A DNA stretch of 64,000 bases from a bacterium YEK0313 (GCA_000751295.2 CCMO02000003.1:201205-265204); one strand, 5' to 3'. Numbered from the stretch's first letter, positions 1 to 8,962 are shown. The notes: generated from the letters alone by a model not told the origin. Numbers and translations: made by a program.

Positions 1-40
1 ACAGGCTGTCATCATGGCTCAAACAGCAAGGGCATGACGA

Positions 41-766
41 ATGAAGACAACGGTCGCCATCGTCGACGACGAAGAGCATCTGCGCGAAGCCGTTGCCGAA
101 TATCTCGACCTTCAGGGGTTCGAGGTGTTAACCTATCGTAATGCGCTGGCCTTCCGTGAGGAGAGCGTTGGAAAGACCATCGACGTCGCCATTCTCGACA
201 TAGCGATGCCGGGCGAGGACGGGCTTTCACTTGCCCGTTTCATTCGCAGGTCGGGCGGCACCGGCATCATCATGGCGACCGCCGCCGGCAGGCCGATCGA
301 CCGCATCGTCGGGCTCGAGATCGGCGCCGACGACTATCTCGTCAAACCCTATGAACTGCGCGAACTGCTGGCCAGGATCAAAAGCGTGCTGCGCCGGGTC
401 AAGGCGGCCCCTGCGGGGGCCACAGCGGCTGCCGGGGGCGCCGTGCCGGAAGGCCGTCACCTGAAGTTCGGCACCCTGACGCTCGATCTCGATGCCCGGC
501 GGCTGGTCGACGGCCAGGGCATCGCGATCGACCTGACCGCCATGGAGTTCGATCTGCTGCAGGCGCTGGCGACCCGGCCGAACCGGGTGCTCTCGCGCGG
601 CCAGCTGCAGGAATTCGCCCATGGCCGCAGCGCCGAGGAGAGCGACCGCTCGATCGACATCAGGGTGACGCGGCTGCGCAAGAAGATCGAGCCGGATCCG
701 GAACATCCCCGCTTCATCAAGACCGTCCGTGGCGAAGGCTATGTTTTCGTCCCCGGCGGCGGCTGA
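41..766 (+). CDS. OmpR/PhoB-family response regulator
   Basis: Two-component response regulator of 241 residues that should bind DNA when phosphorylated by a partner kinase. The first ~118 residues form a receiver domain: acidic pocket VDDEEH near residue 9, phospho-acceptor Asp in ILDIAMPGEDG near residue 52, and the conserved Lys in LVKPYE near 102. A low-complexity Ala/Gly linker follows, then a winged-helix Trans_reg_C domain (about 142-238) ending in the typical TVRGEGYVF strand. The start at 41 is preceded by an AGGG-like ribosome-binding site. No histidine kinase lies downstream, so the partner kinase is probably to the left, outside the window. The targets cannot be told from the sequence. 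Confidence 0.93.
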   Translation: MKTTVAIVDDEEHLREAVAEYLDLQGFEVLTYRNALAFREESVGKTIDVAILDIAMPGEDGLSLARFIRRSGGTGIIMATAAGRPIDRIVGLEIGADDYLVKPYELRELLARIKSVLRRVKAAPAGATAAAGGAVPEGRHLKFGTLTLDLDARRLVDGQGIAIDLTAMEFDLLQALATRPNRVLSRGQLQEFAHGRSAEESDRSIDIRVTRLRKKIEPDPEHPRFIKTVRGEGYVFVPGGG

Positions 767-891
767 ACCGAAGGCCGCACCATCGGGAAGAATCCGTGCT
801 GGCTTCGGCGCGGAACGCACCCATATCAGCGGAGCCCTGTCCGGAGCCGGCGCGCCGCACCTTCGCCGTCGAGACGTCAACGATGCCGCTC

Positions 892-1109
892 GAGTCTTGG
901 GAAAGGCAGAACCGCCGCCGCCGCCGTCGAGGGCAGGTGTCGTCAAGCATTCGCGGCAGGATGGGATTCACGGTATCGGTAATTTGAATCATTTCACCAC
1001 ATATTTGATTCACATGGTATGAAGCACAACTTCCGCACACCACATCTCGTAGTGAACGAATCATGACTCGGCAGGTGTCAGCGATTCGGCCCTGATTCGT
1101 TCCAGAGTC
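892..1109. promoter_or_regulatory. GANTC-rich intergenic region, no gene seen
   Basis: The 457-bp stretch 767-1223 between the response regulator and the helicase holds no convincing gene. It does hold nine GANTC pentamers, at 892, 965, 986, 1007, 1058, 1065, 1083, 1094 and 1105, where under one would be expected in DNA of this composition. Several are evenly spaced (21, 21, then 11 and 11 bp). GANTC is the CcrM methylation site in alphaproteobacteria. The part around 980-1020 is AT-rich. An inverted repeat TGAATCA/TGATTCA lies at 985-991 and 1006-1012. A nonamer, GATTCGTTC, occurs at 1094, inverted at 1054, and with one change at 1105. A promoter for the helicase probably lies here, but I cannot place it. 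Confidence 0.5.
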
Positions 1110-1223
1110 GTTCTACTCGTCATCAGCCAGGCGGGCGGTACCGAAATATCACTCCTTTCGGCCAGCCGCGTGCTACAACCCCCACGCCGTCGCGGCCTCC
1201 GCGCGGCGTCTGTCGAGCTCTGC

Positions 1224-4200
1224 ATGACCTCATCCTTGCCGCCATTGCCCCCTGCCCATCGCGGGCGCGGGGTTACCGCAGTCCTCGGTCCCACCAATAC
1301 GGGCAAGACCACGCTCGCCATCGAGCGCATGGTCGCGCATCCCTCCGGACTGATCGGCCTGCCGCTGCGTCTGCTCGCCCGCGAAGTTTACGGAAAACTC
1401 GTCGCGCGCGTCGGCGAGGGGCAGGTCGCGCTCATCACCGGCGAGGAAAAGATCAAGCCGGCCGGCGCCCGCTACTGGGTCTCGACCGTCGAAGCCATGC
1501 CGCTCGATATCGACGTGTCGTTCCTGGCCATCGACGAAATCCAGATTGCGGCCGACCTCGACCGCGGCCACGTCTTCACCGACCGGCTGCTCAACCGCCG
1601 CGGCCGCGACGAGACGATGCTGCTCGGCGCCGCCACCATGCGCGGCCTGATCGAGAAGCTCGTTCCCGGCACCAACATCGTCACGCGGCCGCGCTTCTCC
1701 AATCTTTCCTTCGCGGGCGAGCGCAAGCTCACCCGGCTGCCGCGGCGCTCGGCCATCGTCGCCTTCTCGGCCGACGAGGTCTACGCCATCGCCGAGCTGA
1801 TCCGCCGGCAGCGCGGCGGTGCGGCGGTGGTGCTCGGTGCGCTGTCGCCGCGCACCCGCAACGCCCAGGTCGAGATGTACCAGTCGGGCGATGTCGACTA
1901 TCTCGTCGCGACCGACGCGATCGGCATGGGCCTGAACCTCGACGTCGAGCACGTCGCCTTCGCCGCCGACCGCAAGTTCGACGGCTATCAGTTCCGGCGG
2001 CTGAACCCGGTCGAGTTCGCCCAGGTCGCCGGCCGCGCCGGCCGCTCGACGCGCGATGGAACCTTCGGAACCACCGGGCGTTGTCCGCCGTTCGAGCCTG
2101 AACTCGTCCAGGCACTCGAAGCCCATAGTTTCGACGGGGTGAAAGTGCTGCAATGGCGCAACACCGATCTGAATTTCTCATCCGCCGAAGCCTTGCGCGA
2201 GAGCCTCGACGTCGTGCCGACCGAGCCCGGTTTGACCCGCTCGCCGCTGGCCGAGGACCAGCGCGTGCTGGAGCTGGCGCTGCGCGACGAGGACGTGCGC
2301 AACCGCGCCAAGGGCCGGGCCGCCGTGTCGAAACTGTGGGACGCCTGCCTCATGCCGGATTATCGAAAGATATCGCCGGCGAGCCATGCAGACCTTGTAA
2401 CCACTATTTTTGGCTTCCTGACGGGCCGTTCCGGCCGGATTCCCTCCGATTGGGTCGCGTCGCAGGTTGCCTTCGCCGATCGTGTCGATGGCGACATCGA
2501 CACGCTGTCCAACCGCATCGCCCATATCCGCACATGGACCTTCGCCGCCAACCGCCCGGACTGGGTCGACGACCCCGTCCATTGGGAGGGGGAGACGCGA
2601 CGGGTCGAGGACAAACTGTCGGATGCGCTTCACGAGCGCTTGACGCAGCGCTTTGTCGATCGCAGGACGAGCGTGCTGATGCGGCGCCTAAGGGAAAACA
2701 CAATGCTTGAGGCCGAGATCACCAGGACCGGAGACGTGACCGTCGAAGGCCAACATGTCGGGCGGCTGGACGGCTTCCGCTTCACGCCGGATCCGTCGGC
2801 CGGCGACGGCGAGGCCGGCCGGGCATTGCGGGCCGCGGCCTCGAAGGCGCTGGGCGGCGAAATCGATGCGCGCGCCGAAAAGCTGAGCGCCTCCGGCGAC
2901 GATGCCTTCATCCTGTCGAATGACGGCACCATCCGGTGGCATGGCGATGCGGTCGCCAAGCTGGTCGCCGGCGACAAGGTGCTGTCGCCGCGCGTGCGCA
3001 TTCTCGCCGACGAACACCTGACCGGCACGCCGCGCGATCAGGTGCAGGCCCGGCTCGATCTGTGGGTTCACGCCCAGATCGAAAAGCTGCTCGGGCCCGT
3101 CACCGCCCTCGAACGTTCCGAAGAGCTGACCGGCCTTGCCCGCGGCGTCGCGTTCCAGCTCGCCGAAGCGCTCGGCGTCATCGAGCGCTCGAAGATCGCC
3201 GAGGAGGTCAAGCAGCTCGACCAGGAGGCGCGCGCCGCCCTGCGCAAGCTCGGTGTGCGTTTCGGCGCCTATCACATCTATCTGCCGGCGACGCTGAAGC
3301 CGGCTCCGCGCGCGCTCGCCCTGCAGCTCTACATGCTCAAGGCCGACAAGCTGGAGGCCAAGGGGCTGAGCGAACTGCCGGCGCTTGCCGCGTCCGGCCG
3401 GACCTCGATCGCGGTCGATACCGAGATCGACAAGGAGCTCTATCGTTTTGTCGGCTTCCGAGCGCTCGGACCGCGCGCCGTGCGGGTCGACATCCTGGAG
3501 CGCCTCGCCGATCTGATCCGGCCGGCGCTCGCCTGGCGCCCGGGTTCGGCGACGCCTGAGCCCGCCGGTCATTTTCCCGGCGGCGGCTTCACCGCGACCG
3601 TCGGCATGACCTCGCTGGTCGGCTGTTCGGGCGATGACTTCGCCTCGATCCTGAAAGGCCTCGGCTATCGCTCGGACAAGCGACCCGCGCCGCCGCCGAA
3701 AGTGGAGGCGGCGCCTGCGACGATTGCGCCTGTGGTTCCGCAGGTCGCGGATGCCGCCGCCGAACCGGTTGCCGGCGAAACAACCGTCGCGCCGGCCGCG
3801 CGGCCGGTGGCCGTGCTGGTCGCCGGGCCGGACCTGATCGCCAGCCCCGAGCCGCTCGAACCGGCCGCGCCGGCCGCCGCGGTCACGGAAGCGGCGACCG
3901 AAGCGCCGCCGGTGGAGGAGCTGGCGGCCGAGGCCGCGACCATAGAGGCGGGGGCCGCGGTGGAGGTCGTCGCCACGGCAGAGCCCGAGGCGGAGGCGGC
4001 CGGCGAAGCCAAGCCGGCCGAAGCGGCCGAGCCGGTCCTGGTCGATGTCTGGCGGCCGGGCGGCCGCATGGATGGCGAGCGGCCGCCGCGCCGCGACTTC
4101 CGCCGTGGCGGCGAGCGCCAGGGCGAGGCAGGCCAGCGCCGCGATTTCAGGCCGCGCCAGGGCCAGGGTCAGGGCCGCAGCGACCAGCCGCGCAATGGCG

Positions 4201-4490
4201 AGGCTGGCGGCGAGAAGCGCGAAGGCGGCCAGAACCGTCGTCCGTTCCCGCCACGCGACGGCGAGCAGGCCGCCGGCGGCCGTCCGCCACGCCGCGACTT
4301 CTCCAAGTTCAAGGACATGCCGCGCAAGGGCGGGGATGGCGACCGGCGCGACCGGCCGCAGCGCGAGGATCGCGCCGACTATCGCGGCATTCGTCCCGAG
4401 CAGGTGTCGCGCAAGGAGCGCGAGCCGGATCCGAACTCGCCCTTCGCCAAGCTCCTGGCCTTGAAAGAGGCCATGCAGAAGAAGAGCTGA
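1224..4490 (+). CDS. Suv3-like DEAD/DEAH-box RNA helicase
   Basis: Large superfamily-2 helicase of 1088 residues, of the mitochondrial Suv3 / alphaproteobacterial type that unwinds RNA with ATP. Walker A is GPTNTGKTT near residue 22, motif II is DEIQ (as in Suv3) near 103, and the C-terminal helicase domain carries ATDAIGMGLNL and QVAGRAGR around 230-275. After about residue 830 the protein becomes a long Ala/Pro/Glu-rich linker and then an Arg/Gly/Gln-rich tail with repeated PRRDF units, probably an RNA-binding disordered region. I chose the ATG at 1224, 15 codons before Walker A; an upstream in-frame ATG at 1170 is possible but would add a poorly conserved Arg-rich leader. The S4 RNA-binding gene 18 bp downstream suggests a shared RNA-related operon. 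Confidence 0.88.
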   Translation: MTSSLPPLPPAHRGRGVTAVLGPTNTGKTTLAIERMVAHPSGLIGLPLRLLAREVYGKLVARVGEGQVALITGEEKIKPAGARYWVSTVEAMPLDIDVSFLAIDEIQIAADLDRGHVFTDRLLNRRGRDETMLLGAATMRGLIEKLVPGTNIVTRPRFSNLSFAGERKLTRLPRRSAIVAFSADEVYAIAELIRRQRGGAAVVLGALSPRTRNAQVEMYQSGDVDYLVATDAIGMGLNLDVEHVAFAADRKFDGYQFRRLNPVEFAQVAGRAGRSTRDGTFGTTGRCPPFEPELVQALEAHSFDGVKVLQWRNTDLNFSSAEALRESLDVVPTEPGLTRSPLAEDQRVLELALRDEDVRNRAKGRAAVSKLWDACLMPDYRKISPASHADLVTTIFGFLTGRSGRIPSDWVASQVAFADRVDGDIDTLSNRIAHIRTWTFAANRPDWVDDPVHWEGETRRVEDKLSDALHERLTQRFVDRRTSVLMRRLRENTMLEAEITRTGDVTVEGQHVGRLDGFRFTPDPSAGDGEAGRALRAAASKALGGEIDARAEKLSASGDDAFILSNDGTIRWHGDAVAKLVAGDKVLSPRVRILADEHLTGTPRDQVQARLDLWVHAQIEKLLGPVTALERSEELTGLARGVAFQLAEALGVIERSKIAEEVKQLDQEARAALRKLGVRFGAYHIYLPATLKPAPRALALQLYMLKADKLEAKGLSELPALAASGRTSIAVDTEIDKELYRFVGFRALGPRAVRVDILERLADLIRPALAWRPGSATPEPAGHFPGGGFTATVGMTSLVGCSGDDFASILKGLGYRSDKRPAPPPKVEAAPATIAPVVPQVADAAAEPVAGETTVAPAARPVAVLVAGPDLIASPEPLEPAAPAAAVTEAATEAPPVEELAAEAATIEAGAAVEVVATAEPEAEAAGEAKPAEAAEPVLVDVWRPGGRMDGERPPRRDFRRGGERQGEAGQRRDFRPRQGQGQGRSDQPRNGEAGGEKREGGQNRRPFPPRDGEQAAGGRPPRRDFSKFKDMPRKGGDGDRRDRPQREDRADYRGIRPEQVSRKEREPDPNSPFAKLLALKEAMQKKS

Positions 4491-4508
4491 TACCGGAGTT
4501 GCCAGCGC

Positions 4509-4889
4509 TTGAGCGAAACCGACAAGCTGCGCATCGACAAATGGCTGTGGTTCGCCCGCGTCGTGAAGACGCGGACCGCTGCAGCCGGTCTATGCGAGGA
4601 CGGCTCGGTCCGGCTCAACGGCCAGCGTGTCGAGCAGGCGCACAAATCCGTACGTGTCGGCGATGTCCTGACCATCGGCCTGAATGGCCGGGTCAAGGTG
4701 CTGAAGGTCCTGGCGCTCGCCGAGCGGCGCGGCCCCTATAGCGTCGCGCAGCATCTCTACGAGGATCAGTCACCCGAGCCGCCGCGCGTCGAGCTGCCTT
4801 CGCCGGTCGCCGAGCGCGACGAGGGGGCTGGGCGGCCGACAAAGGCGGAGCGGCGCGCAATCGACCGGTTCAGGGGCGGCGAGGGCTAA
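4509..4889 (+). CDS. S4-domain RNA-binding protein (HslR-like)
   Basis: Small protein of 126 residues with an S4 RNA-binding domain in its first ~70 residues (RIDKWLWFARVVKTR, then DGSVRLNG and VRVGDVLTI). This is the family of HslR/Hsp15, which binds stalled 50S subunits carrying nascent tRNA; whether this protein does so is inference. The C-terminal third is charged and probably flexible. Translation appears to start at a TTG at 4509 because no ATG precedes the conserved RIDKWLW motif; a CGGAG stretch lies about 11 nt upstream. It follows the helicase by 18 bp and probably shares its transcript. Confidence 0.85.
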   Translation: MSETDKLRIDKWLWFARVVKTRTAAAGLCEDGSVRLNGQRVEQAHKSVRVGDVLTIGLNGRVKVLKVLALAERRGPYSVAQHLYEDQSPEPPRVELPSPVAERDEGAGRPTKAERRAIDRFRGGEG

Positions 4890-4931
4890 GCCGAAGGACG
4901 TGTCTGGCGTTCCCGTGCGATGGTTGCTATT

Positions 4932-4967
4932 GTTCGGAATAACGAACGAAATGACCGTCGTTCGGAA
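4932..4967. promoter_or_regulatory. Repeated GTTCGGAA boxes upstream of metX
   Basis: The octamer GTTCGGAA occurs at 4932-4939 and again at 4960-4967, 28 bp apart, and the first copy is followed by an inverted CGAAC. The pair lies 34-69 bp upstream of the metX start and could be an operator or part of the metX promoter. No regulator can be assigned. I looked for a SAM-II riboswitch, common before met genes in this group, and did not recognise one. Confidence 0.25.
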
Positions 4968-5000
4968 CGCTAGCCGCCATCCGAGAATCGATCGCCCGCC

Positions 5001-6197
5001 ATGGCCCGTGCCGCCCTGCGCTTTCCCTCCGACGTCCTGGCGCGCCGTCAGGCCAACGAACCGGCCGGCCTCGTCGCCCTGTTCGGGCCGGACGAGCCCC
5101 TGCGCCTCGATTCCGGCCTCACGCTCAGCCCGTTCCAGATCGGCTACCAGACCTATGGCACGCTGAATGCCGAGCGCTCGAACGCCATCCTGGTCTGTCA
5201 CGCCCTGACCGCCGACCAGCACGTGGCGAGCGACAGCCCGGTGACCGGCAAGCCGGGCTGGTGGGACATCATGGTCGGTCCGGGCCTGCCGATCGACACC
5301 GACCGCTATTTCGTCATCTGCTCGAACGTGCTGGGCGGCTGCATGGGCACGACGGGCCCGGCCTCAACCAATCCGGCCACGGGCGCGCCCTATGGGCTCG
5401 ACCTGCCGCTGATCACCATTCCGGACATGGTGCGCGCCCAGGCCATGCTGGTCGAGAGGCTCGGCATCGACAGCCTGTTCTGCGTGATCGGCGGCTCGAT
5501 GGGCGGCATGCAGGTGCTGCAATGGGCCGCCGCCTACAAGGACCGGGTGTTCGCGGCCATGCCGATCGCGACGGCGGCCAAGCACTCGGCGCAGAACATC
5601 GCCTTCCACGAGGTGGGCCGGCAGGCGATCATGGCCGATCCGGAATGGCGCGGCGGCCATTATCTCGCCGCGGGGACGCGGCCCTCTTCGGGCCTTGCGG
5701 TGGCCCGCATGGCCGCTCACATCACCTATCTCTCGGACGCGGCGCTGCATCGCAAGTTCGGCCGCCGCCTGCAGGATCGCGCGGCGCCGACCTTCTCGTT
5801 CGACGCCGACTTCCAGGTCGAGAGCTATCTGCGCTACCAGGGCGAGGCCTTCGTCGAACGGTTCGACGCCAACAGCTATCTCTACGTCACCCGGGCGATG
5901 GATTATTTCGACATTGCCGGCGACCATGGCGGCTCGCTGGCCAAGGCCTTCGCCGGCACCAGGACGCGGTTCTGCGTCGTGTCCTTCACCTCCGACTGGC
6001 TGTTCCCGACGGCGGATTCGCGCCAGGTCGTGCATGCGCTGAACGCCGCCGGCGCCTCCGTGTCCTTCGCAGAGATCGTCACCGACAAGGGGCACGACGC
6101 TTTCCTGCTCGACGAACCCGAGCTCTTCGCCATCACGCGCGGGTTCCTCGAGGCGGCCGCCCGCGCCCGCGGGCTGGCGGGGCCGCGCGCGGAATGA
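5001..6197 (+). CDS. metX: Homoserine O-acyltransferase (MetX family)
   Basis: Alpha/beta-hydrolase acyltransferase of 398 residues that acylates L-homoserine as the first committed step of methionine synthesis in the cytoplasm. It has the MetX layout: oxyanion/entry region CHALTADQH near 73, nucleophile elbow GGSMGGMQ near 163, and a C-terminal Asp/His pair with DKGHDAF near residue 360. Length matches the family (370-400). The downstream metW starts inside its stop codon (ATGA overlap), the classic MetX-MetW arrangement. Sequence reading does not settle whether acetyl- or succinyl-CoA is the donor, since MetX-fold enzymes can use either. Confidence 0.94.
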   Translation: MARAALRFPSDVLARRQANEPAGLVALFGPDEPLRLDSGLTLSPFQIGYQTYGTLNAERSNAILVCHALTADQHVASDSPVTGKPGWWDIMVGPGLPIDTDRYFVICSNVLGGCMGTTGPASTNPATGAPYGLDLPLITIPDMVRAQAMLVERLGIDSLFCVIGGSMGGMQVLQWAAAYKDRVFAAMPIATAAKHSAQNIAFHEVGRQAIMADPEWRGGHYLAAGTRPSSGLAVARMAAHITYLSDAALHRKFGRRLQDRAAPTFSFDADFQVESYLRYQGEAFVERFDANSYLYVTRAMDYFDIAGDHGGSLAKAFAGTRTRFCVVSFTSDWLFPTADSRQVVHALNAAGASVSFAEIVTDKGHDAFLLDEPELFAITRGFLEAAARARGLAGPRAE

Positions 6198-6865
6198 AGA
6201 CCGACCTGACCATGACCGCGGCGTCCGGCGGCGTCCGGCCGGACTATCTGCATGTCGCAGGGATGATCGAGCCCGGCTCGAAGGTTCTCGATGTCGGCTG
6301 CGGCGACGGCGGGCTCCTGAAGCTGCTGCGCGACCAGAAGGGCGTCGACGGCCGCGGCATCGAATTGTCGCGCGAGGGCGTCAACGATTGCGTGGCGGCC
6401 GGCCTTGCGGTCATCCAGGGCGACGCCGACACCGACCTAGCCTTCTATCCCGACGATTCCTTCGACGTGGTGATCCTGTCGCAGACGATCCAGGCGACGC
6501 GGGCGCCGCGCGTGGTGCTGGAACAGATGCTGCGCATCGGCAGGCGCGCCATCGTCTCGTTCCCGAATTTCGGCCATTGGCGGCTGCGCATGCAGCTGCT
6601 GACCCGCGGGCGCATGCCGGCCAGCGAGAACCTGCCCTATCGCTGGTACGACACGCCCAACATCCACTTCTGCACGATCCGCGATTTCGTCGATCTGGTG
6701 CGCGAGGTGGATGCGGTGATCGAGCGCTCGACCGCGCTCGATCTCGCGGGCCGCGAGGTCAGGGTGAACGCGCCCTGGTGGTTCTGGAACCTGTTCGGCG
6801 AGCAGGGCGTGTTCAAGCTCTGCCGCAAGGGGCGAGCCGGCGGCGCGGGGGGCGTTTCCGGGTGA
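6194..6865 (+). CDS. metW: Methionine biosynthesis protein MetW
   Basis: Methyltransferase-fold protein of 223 residues that in several proteobacteria works with MetX and is needed for full homoserine acylation. The SAM-type glycine loop VLDVGCGDGG lies near residue 30, and the region YRWYDTPNIHFCTIRDF near 150 is typical of MetW. The ATG at 6194 overlaps the metX stop by 4 bp (ATGA), so the two are translationally coupled. Length fits the family (about 200-220). Confidence 0.93.
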   Translation: MKTDLTMTAASGGVRPDYLHVAGMIEPGSKVLDVGCGDGGLLKLLRDQKGVDGRGIELSREGVNDCVAAGLAVIQGDADTDLAFYPDDSFDVVILSQTIQATRAPRVVLEQMLRIGRRAIVSFPNFGHWRLRMQLLTRGRMPASENLPYRWYDTPNIHFCTIRDFVDLVREVDAVIERSTALDLAGREVRVNAPWWFWNLFGEQGVFKLCRKGRAGGAGGVSG

Positions 6866-6871
6866 ACCAGG

Positions 6872-6897
6872 TCCCGCGCGTGAGGAAACGCGCGGGA
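6872..6897. terminator. Hairpin between convergent metW and aminotransferase
   Basis: A perfect 10-bp stem (TCCCGCGCGT with its complement) closes a 6-nt GAGGAA loop in the 40-bp gap between two convergent genes. It has no U-tract on either side, so it would act as a structure-only or bidirectional terminator. Confidence 0.6.
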
Positions 6898-6905
6898 GCG
6901 GGACC

Positions 6906-8105
6906 CTAGAGTGCCCGGCAGAAGGCGATGAGCCGGTCGACCTCCTCGTCGGTGTTGTAATAGTGCGGCGAGGCGCGGACGAGCGGCGGCAGATGGCGCG
7001 CCTCGGCGTCGAGGCGGGTGCTCGACGGGTTGGAGGCGCCGATGGCGATGCCGGCCGCATCGGCGGCGCGAACCACATCGGCCGCGTCCCGGCCGTCGAC
7101 GGTGAAGCTGACGATCGCCGAGGGATGGCGGCCGAGATCGCGCACGGTGATGCCGGCAATGGCGCCGAGGCCGGCCCGCAGCCGTCCGGCCAGCATGCGG
7201 CTGCGCGCCGCGATCCGGTCGAGGCTCAGCTCCAGCGCATAGTCGACGGCGACGCCGAGGCCCATGCGCGCCGCATAGTTGTTTTCCCAGCTCTCGAAAC
7301 GGCGCGCGTCGGCGCGCAGCTCGTAGCGGTCGCGGGCCACCCAGACGGCACCGAAATGGTCGATCATCGGCGGCTCGAGCCGGGTCAGCAGCGACCGGCG
7401 CACATAGAGAAAGCCGGTGCCGCGCGGGCCGCGCAGGAACTTGCGGCCGGTGGCGGCGAGCATGTCGCAGCCGATCGCCTCGACGTCGACCGGCATCTGG
7501 CCGACGGCCTGGCAGGCGTCAAGCAGATAGGGAATGCCATGGGCCCGGGCAATGCGCCCGACCGCGGCAGCGGGATTGGTCAGGCCGCCATTGGTCGGTA
7601 TCCAGGTGATGGCGATCAGCTTGACCCGCTCATCGATCATCCGTTCGAGCGCGGCGACATCGAGCTCGCCGGTCGCATCGCTCGGCACGACGTCGATGAC
7701 CGCGCCGGTGCGGCGAGCAACCTGGAGATAGGCGACATAATTGGCGCCATATTCGGCCTCGGCCGTCAGGATCCGGTCGCCTGGCCCGAATTGCTGCGCG
7801 TAAAAGGCCATCTGCCAGGCGATGGTGGCGTTCTCCATCAGCGCGATCTCGTCGGGCGCGGCATTGAGCAGCCGCGCGACCGAGCCATAGACGCCGTCCA
7901 GCCTCGGCGCTTCCCGCTCGGCGGCGGCATAGCCGCCGATCTCGGCCTCGAGATCGAGATGCCGCTTCTGGGCCTCCAGCACGGCCCGCGGCATCAATCC
8001 GGCGCCGGCATTGTGCAGATAGGCGCGGCCGGCGGCCGTACCCGGCGTCGCGGCGCGGATGCGGTCGATATCGAGCGAGGGCTTGTCCGAGGATCGGTCT
8101 GACAT
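6906..8105 (-). CDS. Class V aminotransferase / cysteine-desulfurase-like PLP enzyme
   Basis: Fold-type I PLP enzyme of 399 residues related to cysteine desulfurases, isopenicillin-N epimerases and EgtE-type lyases. The PLP Lys sits in ATGRKFLRGPRGTGF near residue 222; the Asp that binds the pyridine nitrogen is in LLDACQAVGQ near 197. SufS/IscS-type enzymes carry a mobile catalytic Cys on a C-terminal loop; here the corresponding part (about 330-365) has no Cys, which argues against a simple cysteine desulfurase. A GGAGG site precedes the ATG. The SDR gene upstream lies 24 bp away on the same strand, so the two may be co-transcribed. Substrate unknown. Confidence 0.8.
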   Translation of the reverse strand: MSDRSSDKPSLDIDRIRAATPGTAAGRAYLHNAGAGLMPRAVLEAQKRHLDLEAEIGGYAAAEREAPRLDGVYGSVARLLNAAPDEIALMENATIAWQMAFYAQQFGPGDRILTAEAEYGANYVAYLQVARRTGAVIDVVPSDATGELDVAALERMIDERVKLIAITWIPTNGGLTNPAAAVGRIARAHGIPYLLDACQAVGQMPVDVEAIGCDMLAATGRKFLRGPRGTGFLYVRRSLLTRLEPPMIDHFGAVWVARDRYELRADARRFESWENNYAARMGLGVAVDYALELSLDRIAARSRMLAGRLRAGLGAIAGITVRDLGRHPSAIVSFTVDGRDAADVVRAADAAGIAIGASNPSSTRLDAEARHLPPLVRASPHYYNTDEEVDRLIAFCRAL

Positions 8106-8129
8106 GGGCGCCTCCGGTCTGTGGGTCTG

Positions 8130-8909
8130 TCAGTAGGTGCCGGGATATTGCCCGCCGTCGACGAGCAGGCTCTGGCCGGTGATGAAGCCGGCCTGGGCAG
8201 AGCAGAGGAAGGCGATGGTGGCGCCGATCTCGGCGGCCTCGCCGAAGCGGCCGGCGGGATTCTGCGCGGCGCGCTCGGCCCAGATCTCGTCGAACGGCCG
8301 GCCGCTCATCTCGGCCAGTTTCTCGACGTGATGGCGCTGGGCATCGGTCGCGACGATGCCGGGCAGGACATTGTTGATGGTGACGCCGCGCTTCACCGTC
8401 TGGCGGGCGAGACCGGCGACGAAGCCGACGAGACCGGAGCGCGCGCCGTTGGAGAGCCCCATTTCGAGCTGCGGGATCTTGACCGAGCGCGAGACGATGT
8501 TGACGATCCGGCCGAAGCCGCGGTCCATCATGCCGTCGACGGTCGCCCGCATCAGCGCGATCGGCGCGAGCATCATCGCATCGAGAGCCGCGATCCAGTC
8601 GGCCCGCGACCAGTCGCGGAAATCGCCCGGCGGCATGCCGTCGGCATTGTTGATGAGAATGTCGGGCGCCGGGCAGGCCTCGAGCAGCGCGGCCCGGCCA
8701 GCCTCGGTGGTCACGTCGCCCGAAACGGCCGCGACGGCAACACCGAACCGGTCACGGATGGCCGCTGCCGCCGCCTCCAGCCGTACCGGATCGCGCGCCA
8801 GAATGGTCAGCGCCACGCCCTCGGCGGCGAGGCATTCCGCCGCTGCCCGGCCCATGCCGCGGCTGCCGCCGCAGACGATCGCCGATTTGCCGTGCAATCC
8901 AAGATCCAT
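8130..8909 (-). CDS. SDR-fold protein with altered catalytic residues
   Basis: Short-chain dehydrogenase/reductase fold of 259 residues. The cofactor loop CGGSRGMG (usually TGxxxGxG) is near residue 13 and the NNA motif reads INNADG. Where classical SDRs have YxxxK, this one reads SNGAR before SGLVGF, so both the catalytic Tyr and Lys appear to be replaced, although the preceding Ser-rich strand (NIVSRSVKI) and the C-terminal VDGGQYPG end are kept. It may bind NAD(P) without standard activity, or belong to a divergent subfamily. It lies 53 bp downstream of nasA on the same strand; no link to nitrate assimilation is established. Confidence 0.82.
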   Translation of the reverse strand: MDLGLHGKSAIVCGGSRGMGRAAAECLAAEGVALTILARDPVRLEAAAAAIRDRFGVAVAAVSGDVTTEAGRAALLEACPAPDILINNADGMPPGDFRDWSRADWIAALDAMMLAPIALMRATVDGMMDRGFGRIVNIVSRSVKIPQLEMGLSNGARSGLVGFVAGLARQTVKRGVTINNVLPGIVATDAQRHHVEKLAEMSGRPFDEIWAERAAQNPAGRFGEAAEIGATIAFLCSAQAGFITGQSLLVDGGQYPGTY

Positions 8910-8962
8910 GGCGGAAAGTCATAAGGCCACGGCGTGCGCTTGTCTCGTTCCGCCGGCGCGGA

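Noticed and set aside
796..987. 63-residue open frame in the 767-1223 gap
   Set aside because: Arg-rich, no ribosome-binding site and no recognisable domain.
2688..3572. 294-residue open frame opposite the helicase
   Set aside because: Antisense shadow with no domain or ribosome-binding site.
4890..5000. SAM-II riboswitch before metX
   Set aside because: I looked for the pseudoknot pattern and found only repeated GTTCGGAA words.
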